Below, in pieces: positions 6,141 through 11,432 of a stretch of DNA of 11,432 nt (positions are counted from its first letter, which is position 1; each line of letters opens with the position of its first letter). Both the position numbers and the translations under genes were made by a program. The notes under the pieces were generated by a model, which was not told the origin of the DNA, searched no databases, and saw only the letters and a list, made by a program, of their open reading frames with translations. The stretch lies in contig DGAU01000018.1 of the NCBI GenBank assembly GCA_002384055.1, positions 1-11,432 on the forward strand, read 5' to 3'. This DNA is from Flavobacteriaceae bacterium UBA4022. GTDB lineage: Bacteria > Bacteroidota > Bacteroidia > Flavobacteriales > Flavobacteriaceae.

Positions 6141-7736
6141 ATGAAGAAACGACCCTATGACATTCCAGAGCAATATAGAATAGAGCCTTACACCCTTAAT
6201 AAGTACGTCTGTGATGGAGCATTACACACCTGGACAGGCGACACTACGCCTGTCTATTCGACTATAGAGTCTGCGGATCATAAGGGACACCTCAAGCCAA
6301 CGCTTTTGGGGCATGTGAGTAAAATGGATGAGTCTAAAGCCTTAGAGGCCATAAAGTCCTCGGTACAGGCATTTGATCGAGGCAAAGGTGTATGGCCAAC
6401 AATGCGTGTTAAGGACCGTATCAAATGCATGGAGAATTTCGTTGACCAAATGAAAACAAAAAGAGAGGAAGTTGTGCGTCTCTTAATGTGGGAAATTGGC
6501 AAAAACCTTAATGACTCCGAGAAAGAATTTGATCGTACAGTTGATTATATTTATGCGACCATTGAGGCCTGCAAAGATTTTGACCGTAAAGGCGCTAAGT
6601 TTTCTAAAGTAAGTGATGTTAGGGCACATATCCGCCGCGGACCCTTGGGCATCGTATTGTGTCTGGGCCCATATAACTACCCATTGAATGAGACTTTTTC
6701 ACTCTTGATTCCTGCTATAATCATGGGAAACACGACTATTTTCAAGCCTGCAAAGTTAGGAGTTCTTCTTATCGGGCCCCTTCTCGAGGCTTTTGCCACC
6801 TGTTTTCCTAAAGGCGTGGTGAATATTCTTTTTGGTAGGGGACGAGAGGTTGCTTCGCCAATTATGAGGTCGGGACATATCGATGTTTTGGCACTTATTG
6901 GGCACAGCTCTTCTGCTATAGCGCTTCAGGATTTACACCCAAATAAGAATAGATTGCGCTTGGTTTTAGGTTTGGAAGCGAAAAATCCAGGGATTATTTT
7001 ACCTAGTGCTGACCTTGATAGTACTATAGCCGAATGTGTCTCAGGGACCTTGTCTTTCAACGGGCAACGTTGTACGGCATTAAAAATCCTCTATGTGCAT
7101 CATAAAGTTAAAGATGAATTTATAAAACGTTTCAGTGAGGCAGTGGATGCATTAGAATTCGGTATGCCATGGGAAAACACGCTCCTAACACCCTTGCCAG
7201 AGCCTAATAAGCCTGATTATATTCAATCACTTATTGATGATGCCGTGGCGAAAGGTGCCAAGGTGATGAACAAAAGAGGAGGGGAACGCAGCAACAATTT
7301 TATATTTCCAGCGGTATTGTATCCAGTAACCAAAGAAATGAATATTTATCACCAGGAACAATTTGGCCCCGTAATTCCTGTACGAGACTTCGATGATGTT
7401 AATCTTCCTTTAGATGATATGGCCGAGAGCAATTATGGTCAGCAAGTGAGTGTTTTTGGACAAGAAGCCAAAGAACTTGCACCGCTAATCGATGTGCTCA
7501 CGAATTTGGTTTGTCGCGTCAATCTCAATAGCGCTTGTCAGCGCGGTCCTGACGCATATCCATTTACCGGACGTAAAGATTCTGCTGTGAGCACCCTCAG
7601 TGTCCATGATGCACTGCGCACATTTTCTATTCGCACCTTTTTGGCAGCAAAAGACAATCCGATGAATAAGAAAATCATTAACGATATGTTACGCGAGCGA
7701 AATAGTAATTTTGTTAATACAGATTATATCCTTTAA
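6141..7736 (+). CDS. gapN: GapN-like NADP-dependent glyceraldehyde-3-phosphate dehydrogenase (ALDH family)
   Basis: A 531-residue cytoplasmic aldehyde dehydrogenase resembling non-phosphorylating GAPDH, which oxidises glyceraldehyde-3-phosphate to 3-phosphoglycerate and yields NADPH. The oxyanion Asn is in GPYNYP (N179), the catalytic Cys in FNGQRCTALK (C311), and the cofactor-site Glu in QEQFGP (E406). Residues matching the phosphate-binding set known from Streptococcus mutans GapN (as I recall it) are R132 (EFDRT), Y180, R310 and R468 (CQRGPD). The motif normally reading LELGGK reads LGLEAK (276-281), so the usual general-base Glu is Gly277, with a Glu two places on at E279. This may be normal for the Bacteroidota subgroup, which I cannot test here. 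The C-terminus is about 40 residues longer than in classic GapN. The gene stands alone, 137 bp before the DUF1080 gene; a role feeding NADPH to metabolism is inferred from the family. Confidence 0.85.
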   Translation: MKKRPYDIPEQYRIEPYTLNKYVCDGALHTWTGDTTPVYSTIESADHKGHLKPTLLGHVSKMDESKALEAIKSSVQAFDRGKGVWPTMRVKDRIKCMENFVDQMKTKREEVVRLLMWEIGKNLNDSEKEFDRTVDYIYATIEACKDFDRKGAKFSKVSDVRAHIRRGPLGIVLCLGPYNYPLNETFSLLIPAIIMGNTTIFKPAKLGVLLIGPLLEAFATCFPKGVVNILFGRGREVASPIMRSGHIDVLALIGHSSSAIALQDLHPNKNRLRLVLGLEAKNPGIILPSADLDSTIAECVSGTLSFNGQRCTALKILYVHHKVKDEFIKRFSEAVDALEFGMPWENTLLTPLPEPNKPDYIQSLIDDAVAKGAKVMNKRGGERSNNFIFPAVLYPVTKEMNIYHQEQFGPVIPVRDFDDVNLPLDDMAESNYGQQVSVFGQEAKELAPLIDVLTNLVCRVNLNSACQRGPDAYPFTGRKDSAVSTLSVHDALRTFSIRTFLAAKDNPMNKKIINDMLRERNSNFVNTDYIL

Positions 7737-7789
7737 TAGAGTTCAAAAATTTGCCTTACCTATCTTGTCGCCATATTTCAAAAAAGTCT

Positions 7790-7818
7790 TTGGATGGTGC
7801 AATGCCAATTTATCTTTC
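7790..7818 (+). promoter_or_regulatory. Possible promoter for the DUF1080-oxidoreductase pair
   Basis: TTG at 7790-7792, an 18-nt spacer and TATCTTTC at 7811-7818 fit TTG-N17-23-TAnnTTTG except for the last base. It lies in the 137-bp gap before the lipoprotein start at 7874. A promoter here would separate the sugar-enzyme pair from the GapN-like gene. Weak evidence from sequence match only. Confidence 0.25.
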
Positions 7819-7873
7819 GGGATTGCGAAGGCCTCAATTAAATTACCCTATATTAGTCTCAATTGAGAGAACA

Positions 7874-8632
7874 ATGAAAAAAATCACATTACTCCTTATA
7901 TTATTTATATTATCGTCCTGTATCAGCACAAACAATCCTGAAAGTGATCAATGGATTATTCTTTTTGATGGTAGTTCTTTAGAAGGCTGGCGGGCGTATG
8001 ATGGCGCGCAAATGCCCCCAGGATGGCAAATTATTGATGACGAATTGACTTTTACGACAGAATTCATCAAAGAAGAGGACTACGATTATAAGGGCAATAG
8101 AGACATCATTTATGGAGCCCAGGAGTTCGATAATTTTGAACTTTACGTTGAATGGAAGATTCCCGTCGGTGGCAATAGCGGCATTTTTTATCACATAAAA
8201 GAAGGGTATGAAGGACCTCCCGAAGTCGCTCCAGAATACCAACTTATTGACGATGAGAATTATGCAAGAATACATGACTTAACGGCATACAATATTCAGT
8301 TTGGCGCAGAAGACCCTGCAGAACTTTTAGATTGGCAAAAGACGGGCGCCGATTATGCGATGTATGCTCCAAACACTGATCATAAATTATTGTACCCTGC
8401 AGGACAATGGAATAGCAGTAGAATCATTTTTACTGAGGATCAAGTAACCTATTGGCTCAACGATAAAAAGGTAGTTTCTTTTGTGCCATGGTCTGAAAAC
8501 TGGCAAAAAAGGCGTCGCTCAGGTAAGTGGGATTCAGCTCCGGATTATGGAAAGTTTAAAACAGGATTTATTGGCTTCCAAGATCATGGTAGCAATTTGT
8601 CCTTCCGGAATGTAAAAATCAAAAAACTTTAA
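7874..8632 (+). CDS. DUF1080 lipoprotein (3-keto-disaccharide hydrolase family)
   Basis: A 252-residue lipoprotein of the DUF1080 family, a lectin/glucanase-like beta-sandwich now linked to hydrolysis of 3-keto-glycosides. The chosen start (7874-7876) gives a clean lipoprotein signal: MKK, a hydrophobic run and lipobox LSSC with the lipidated Cys at 16. A longer frame beginning at 7751 adds 41 residues without signal character and needs a TTG start, so I reject it. Family hallmarks are IILFDGSSLEGWRAYDG (28-44), GGNSGIFYHI (99-108), APEYQLIDDENY (119-130), and the closing GFIGFQDHGSNLSFRNVKIK (231-250). It would sit in the periplasm or on the outer-membrane surface. The next gene follows after 11 bp; the pairing of DUF1080 with an exported Gfo/Idh oxidoreductase suggests one enzyme makes the 3-keto sugar and the other cleaves it. 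The exact substrate is unknown. Confidence 0.9.
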   Translation: MKKITLLLILFILSSCISTNNPESDQWIILFDGSSLEGWRAYDGAQMPPGWQIIDDELTFTTEFIKEEDYDYKGNRDIIYGAQEFDNFELYVEWKIPVGGNSGIFYHIKEGYEGPPEVAPEYQLIDDENYARIHDLTAYNIQFGAEDPAELLDWQKTGADYAMYAPNTDHKLLYPAGQWNSSRIIFTEDQVTYWLNDKKVVSFVPWSENWQKRRRSGKWDSAPDYGKFKTGFIGFQDHGSNLSFRNVKIKKL

Positions 8633-8643
8633 ATAAAGGACCA

Positions 8644-9987
8644 ATGAAAAAGAGGACGTTTTTGAAGATTTCCTTGGCGGCAGCCTCTTCCGCACTCATT
8701 CCAAGTCCCATACTTGCGATGGCGCATCAAGGACAAAAAAAACTCAGGACAGCCCATCTCGGCGTAGGGGGTATGGGTGCAGCAGATTTGGCTGCTATAG
8801 CGTCTCATGCAGACGTAGAGGTCGTTGCTTTATGTGATGTTGACAGTAATGCACTAAATGAGGCAATTAAAGATTATCCGTCTGCCAAAACCTTTAAAGA
8901 CTATCGTGTGATGTTAACTGAAATGGCAGAAGAGATCGATGCGGTAATCGTTTCTACTCCAGACCATACACATGCGCCACCATCAATTATGGCCATGGAA
9001 ATGAATAAACCAGTTTATTGCCAAAAACCATTAGCACATCACGTCTCTGAAGTGCGGGCGATGCGTAAAATGGCCGAACAAAAGAACTTAGTGACCCAAA
9101 TGGGTATTCAGGTCCATTCGTTTTACGACTATAAATTAGCGACCCTTTTAATTCAATCGGGAATTATAGGTAAAGTGCGTCGCGTTAGGGCCTGGTCCCC
9201 CAAGAATTGGGGGTATGACGGACCGGCGTTTAAAGGTCGCGACCCGATACCTGCTACATTAGATTGGAATCTCTGGCTCGGGACAGCTGCTGCTCGGCCT
9301 TATAAAGATAAGGTTTATCAACCTGGTAATTGGAGAAAGCTTGTCGACTTTGGTTGTGGCACATTGGGCGATATGGGGGTGCATATTTTTGACACACCGT
9401 ATAATGCTTTAGCTCTAGACGTGCCAAAAACCGTCAAAAATAAATGTAGAAAACCCAACGGGGTCGGTTATCCCGAGAAAAACAAGGTAATCTATACATT
9501 TTCAGGGACGCAATACACCACTGAAAATTTTGAATGGGTTTGGTATGACGGGAAAGGAGCGCCAAAGAAAAATAAGGAGCTCAAATTACCCAATAGAGAT
9601 AAATTACCCTTGCAAGGAGCCATGTTTATTGGAGAAAAGGGGCGCTTACTTTTACCACATTTTATGGAACCACCTCGATTGATTGTGGATGGAGCATACC
9701 AATATATTGACATATCAAAGTATGATCCAAAAGGAACATTAGGGATAACTGTCAATGATTACGAACGCGATGCGCCTAAGCATTATCATCAATTTGTTGA
9801 TGCGTGTTTGGGTAGAGAAAAAACTTCTGCACCATTTTCATATGCTGCACGATTGACAGAGACGATTCTTCTGGGTGTTATTGCAGGGCGTTTCCCCAAT
9901 AAGACCTTGCACTGGGATAGTGCAAATGCAAAGTTTGAAGAAGCGGATGCCAATGAATTTCTTAGCGGTATTGAACGTCAATTTTGA
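8644..9987 (+). CDS. Exported Gfo/Idh/MocA family oxidoreductase
   Basis: A 447-residue NAD(P)-dependent sugar oxidoreductase. The N-terminus KKRTFLKISLAAASSALI looks like a Tat signal, but the twin-arginine pair is Lys-Arg. The Rossmann nucleotide site is GVGGMG (40-45), with D65 (ALCDVD) suggesting NAD. The family Lys is in CQKPL (K128; QKP replaces the more usual EKP, as in many Bacteroidota and Planctomycetes members), and GDMGVH (D243, H247) supplies the other usual catalytic residues. In this family a bound cofactor oxidises or reduces a sugar hydroxyl, often at C3. Being exported, the protein probably carries a tightly bound nucleotide loaded before Tat transport. It begins 11 bp after the DUF1080 gene, so the two form one operon and probably one 3-keto-glycoside pathway. 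No sugar transporter or glycoside hydrolase of a known family is in the window, so the substrate cannot be named. Confidence 0.9.
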   Translation: MKKRTFLKISLAAASSALIPSPILAMAHQGQKKLRTAHLGVGGMGAADLAAIASHADVEVVALCDVDSNALNEAIKDYPSAKTFKDYRVMLTEMAEEIDAVIVSTPDHTHAPPSIMAMEMNKPVYCQKPLAHHVSEVRAMRKMAEQKNLVTQMGIQVHSFYDYKLATLLIQSGIIGKVRRVRAWSPKNWGYDGPAFKGRDPIPATLDWNLWLGTAAARPYKDKVYQPGNWRKLVDFGCGTLGDMGVHIFDTPYNALALDVPKTVKNKCRKPNGVGYPEKNKVIYTFSGTQYTTENFEWVWYDGKGAPKKNKELKLPNRDKLPLQGAMFIGEKGRLLLPHFMEPPRLIVDGAYQYIDISKYDPKGTLGITVNDYERDAPKHYHQFVDACLGREKTSAPFSYAARLTETILLGVIAGRFPNKTLHWDSANAKFEEADANEFLSGIERQF

Positions 9988-10031
9988 GCGATGTAAACCG
10001 ATTTGAATTTATGAAATATATCGTGTCTCTC

Positions 10032-10175
10032 TTAATTACGTTGTGTGAGATTTTCAACTGACACACCAAACACTAGTCCTAAGGAGATCCATAACCCTAT
10101 GTTTTCTAATAACACTCCTATTACAGTTCCAGCAATTATTCCAATTCCAATGTAAAATCCTTTTTCTTGTTTCAT
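10032..10175 (-). CDS. Small Gly-rich membrane protein (47 aa)
   Basis: A 47-residue protein starting at the ATG at 10173-10175. After MKQEKG it is almost entirely hydrophobic: FYIGIGIIAGTVIGVLL (about 7-23) and GLWISLGLVFGVSV (about 27-40), ending ENLTQRN. Glycines recur every three to four residues (G10, G12, G16, G20), a glycine-zipper pattern that lets helices pack in the membrane. It resembles short two-helix Gly-rich membrane proteins seen in flavobacteria, though I cannot name a family. The gene lies tail to tail with the oxidoreductase gene, whose stop is 44 bp away. A single open frame with such a regular membrane pattern is unlikely by chance. Function is unknown. Confidence 0.65.
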   Translation of the reverse strand: MKQEKGFYIGIGIIAGTVIGVLLENIGLWISLGLVFGVSVENLTQRN

Positions 10176-10210
10176 AGTACTTCAAGTATAACAAAGGTTA
10201 GTTTAAGGTG

Positions 10211-10223
10211 CTTAAGAGGGTTA
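10211..10223 (+). repeat. Spacer repeat copy 1 (CTTAAGAGGGTTA)
   Basis: Exact reverse complement of the 13-bp sequence at 10800-10812. The two copies flank the DUF985 cupin gene in opposite orientation. It is followed by a partial echo, GAGGTT (10224-10229). Confidence 0.5.
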
Positions 10224-10232
10224 GAGGTTGCT

Positions 10233-10267
10233 CAATGGACAGATCAGGGTATGACCCATACCCATTG
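10233..10267 (-). terminator. Hairpin after the DUF985 gene, possible terminator
   Basis: GGGTATG (10247-10253) and CATACCC (10257-10263) form a perfect 7-bp stem with a 3-nt loop. An outer CAATG/CATTG pair (10233-10237, 10263-10267) could extend it across a left-side bulge. It lies about 20 nt past the stop of the cupin gene, where a terminator would be expected, but no U-tract follows on the minus strand (TGATCTGTCC). Confidence 0.35.
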
Positions 10268-10282
10268 TTGGCTATAGTATTT

Positions 10283-10789
10283 TCAATGATGTGTTAATTT
10301 TGATATGAGTTTTTCTTTATCAGGAAACAATGAAACAAGTTCTTTTCTGGTTTTAAGCTCAAAATCTTCAAAACTAAACCCGGGAGATACGGTACAACCA
10401 ACTAAAGAATAGTCGTCTTTATTTATTACTTCTGCTGCAAACCAGTAACCACCAGGAACAATGAATTGTGGCACTTCTCCTTTTTTAAAATCACGTCCAA
10501 TAATATGTTCAGAGTGAACACCTAATGCAGAAATCATATGTAAGCGTATTGGAGAACCATCATAAAAATGCCAAATTTCATCTTGGTTTATTCTATGTAA
10601 GGCTGAAACCTCGTCGGAGACTAAAAGGAAATAAATACAAGTAGAATAACTTCTTTTACCTGCATACGCCACTTCTAAATTCTCCTCAGGTATTTCTCCA
10701 AGACTTCGATAGGTCTCTTTAAAATAACCACCTTCCGGGTGTGGTTGTAGTTTTAATTCCTTTATGAGACGCTCAATCGAATTTTTCAT
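10283..10789 (-). CDS. Cupin protein, DUF985 family
   Basis: A 168-residue protein of the DUF985 (Cupin_5) family, single beta-barrel cupins of unsettled function, about the usual length. Family landmarks in order are LQPHPEGGYFKETYRS (14-29), STCIYFLL (49-56), HRINQDEIWHFYDGSPIRLH (65-84), PQFIVPGGYWFAAE (107-120), and LVGCTVSPGFSFEDFEL (129-145). The conserved His and Glu residues (H65, E71, H74) are the likely metal- or ligand-binding positions, as inferred from the cupin fold. There is no signal peptide, so it is cytoplasmic. The start at 10787-10789 is preceded by AGAGGG about 14 nt upstream, which may serve as a ribosome binding site and is part of a repeat found in both neighbouring spacers. 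The gene does not obviously relate to the genes around it and probably has its own transcript. Confidence 0.9.
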   Translation of the reverse strand: MKNSIERLIKELKLQPHPEGGYFKETYRSLGEIPEENLEVAYAGKRSYSTCIYFLLVSDEVSALHRINQDEIWHFYDGSPIRLHMISALGVHSEHIIGRDFKKGEVPQFIVPGGYWFAAEVINKDDYSLVGCTVSPGFSFEDFELKTRKELVSLFPDKEKLISKLTHH

Positions 10790-10799
10790 ATTAATATTT

Positions 10800-10812
10800 T
10801 AACCCTCTTAAG
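10800..10812 (-). repeat. Spacer repeat copy 2 (TAACCCTCTTAAG)
   Basis: On the minus strand this reads CTTAAGAGGGTTA and ends 10 nt before the cupin ATG. The AGAGGG within it could act as a Shine-Dalgarno sequence. It matches copy 1 (10211-10223) exactly as reverse complement, and copy 3 (11400-11408) over nine bases. Confidence 0.5.
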
Positions 10813-10862
10813 GGCATTAGAAATAGCTGAATTAAGGAAGAGGATATGCCTATGGTGCGATT

Positions 10863-11393
10863 CTATTTCATATATTTCTTGTAGGCTTTCTTACTCCAGT
10901 CATCTTTATTCCATTGGTCACTTTTGCCAAACAAGGCAAAGAGTTGCTCATCTCCTAGTTTAAAGTAACCTCTTCCTGAAACCTGAACCATCAAAATACC
11001 GTATTTAGATAAATCCATTCGAGAAAGATATAAAGTGTTCTCTCCAACAGGAATATTTACCTCAATTCCTGTTTTCAAAACCTTAATCATTTCATCGAAT
11101 AAATGGTCTAGATCAGAGCGGTCGGCAAAAAAATCGACCGCTCTATGCTCGGCTTTAGTTCTGTTCTCTTGGTTTTGATAAGCCAACACGTAATGCGTTT
11201 TGCCTTGTTCGCTAGCCGTATCATCGGCAGAGATGCTCGCGGTACCGTTTGTGTCTCCAGATCTGCCTAAGGACAACAAAGTAACTTCGCCAATAACGGT
11301 GGTTTCTGCCCTTTTTTCGTCGATTCCTGTTTGTGCATTAATCGAAATGGGTAAAATGAATAAAAGTGATAATATAAGCTTTTTCATAATCAT
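10863..11393 (-). CDS. Secreted protein of unknown function
   Basis: A 176-residue protein with a clear Sec signal peptide: basic MIMKK, hydrophobic LILSLLFILPISI and likely cleavage at NA|Q (20/21), giving a mature protein starting QTGIDEKR. It is expected in the periplasm or outside the cell. The mature part is polar and mixed: a Thr/Ser/Asp-rich stretch (about 43-63), a charged helical part around DLDHLFDEMIKVLKTG (about 94-109), a beta-like region (NTLYLSRMDLSKYGILMVQVSG), and a basic, Trp- and Lys-rich end (DDWSKKAYKKYMK). There are no Cys residues and no catalytic motif I can see. I do not recognise a family. The start could also be the second Met (11385-11387), which gives MKKLILS. A GAGGG about 9 nt before the first ATG supports the longer form. 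It is separated by 73 bp from the cupin gene. Confidence 0.75.
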   Translation of the reverse strand: MIMKKLILSLLFILPISINAQTGIDEKRAETTVIGEVTLLSLGRSGDTNGTASISADDTASEQGKTHYVLAYQNQENRTKAEHRAVDFFADRSDLDHLFDEMIKVLKTGIEVNIPVGENTLYLSRMDLSKYGILMVQVSGRGYFKLGDEQLFALFGKSDQWNKDDWSKKAYKKYMK

Positions 11394-11399
11394 TGTTTA

Positions 11400-11408
11400 T
11401 AACCCTCT
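11400..11408 (-). repeat. Spacer repeat copy 3 (TAACCCTCT)
   Basis: Nine bases identical to copy 2, in the same orientation, ending 6 nt before the first ATG of the secreted-protein gene. Upstream on the minus strand, AACTTTTG (11417-11424) is one mismatch from TAnnTTTG, so this copy may lie in a leader just after a promoter. Confidence 0.4.
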
Positions 11409-11432
11409 AATGTAAACAAAAGTTGTTGACCA

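Noticed and set aside
7751..7873. Longer N-terminus for the DUF1080 protein
   Set aside because: It needs a TTG start, adds 41 residues without signal-peptide character and would bury the clear lipoprotein signal that begins at 7874.
6141..9987. A full polysaccharide utilisation locus
   Set aside because: No SusC/SusD pair, glycoside hydrolase of a known family, or sugar-sensing regulator is present; only the DUF1080-oxidoreductase pair supports sugar metabolism.
10176..10282. Integron attC site suggested by TAAC/GTTA arms and gene-sized units
   Set aside because: The arms near 10211-10223 and 10800-10812 do not pair within one 60-140 bp site. The GTTA sequences do not complete GTTRRRY, and no integrase is in the window.
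10235..10297. 20-residue plus-strand ORF after AGAGGGTTAGAGG
   Set aside because: It overlaps the hairpin and the 3' end of the cupin gene on the other strand, and its product has no recognisable character.
1..11432. CRISPR array, tRNA or rRNA gene, insertion sequence or phage genes
   Set aside because: Reading both strands, I found no regularly spaced repeats, cloverleaf-like segments, transposase motifs or phage proteins.

Overview
The window looks like chromosomal DNA of a member of the Bacteroidota, most likely a marine-type flavobacterium. This rests on several signs: a TAnnTTTG-type promoter box, secreted proteins with a Gln just after the predicted cleavage site, a DUF5118/DUF5117/DUF4953 zinc metalloprotease, a DUF1080 lipoprotein paired with an exported Gfo/Idh/MocA oxidoreductase, and a Bacteroidota-style GapN-like aldehyde dehydrogenase. 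I see no rRNA, tRNA, CRISPR array, insertion sequence or phage gene.

Left block (32-3220, minus strand): reading 3' to 5', a RhlE-type DEAD-box RNA helicase, a COG2509-type FAD-dependent dehydrogenase, a tiny one-pass membrane protein and a small Cys-rich CPXCG-type protein. They are tightly spaced and probably co-transcribed. A consensus flavobacterial -7 box directly before the dehydrogenase may give it its own near-leaderless transcript.

Middle (3221-6140): a divergent intergenic region with an 8-bp inverted repeat, then a plus-strand secreted zinc metalloprotease of 786 residues (HEVGHALGLPH zinc site, Met-turn). A 316-bp AT-rich gap follows, holding two stem-loops and a possible promoter.

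Right-centre (6141-9987, plus strand): a GapN-like NADP-dependent non-phosphorylating glyceraldehyde-3-phosphate dehydrogenase, a DUF1080 lipoprotein (3-keto-disaccharide hydrolase family) and an exported Gfo/Idh/MocA oxidoreductase. The last two are 11 bp apart and form an obvious pair for oxidising a sugar or glycoside to a 3-keto form and cleaving it in the periplasm. The GapN-like enzyme keeps the phosphate-binding residues and the catalytic Cys, but the usual catalytic Glu of the LELGGK motif is shifted or missing.

Right end (9988-11432, minus strand, AT-richer): three unrelated small genes, each with its own spacer. They are a 47-residue Gly-rich membrane protein, a cupin of the DUF985 family and a secreted protein of unknown function. 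A short sequence, TAACCCTCT(TAAG), recurs in the three spacers. I see no convincing new multi-gene system. The most notable points are the active-site variation of the GapN-like enzyme, the repeat-bearing spacers at the right end and two small membrane proteins.
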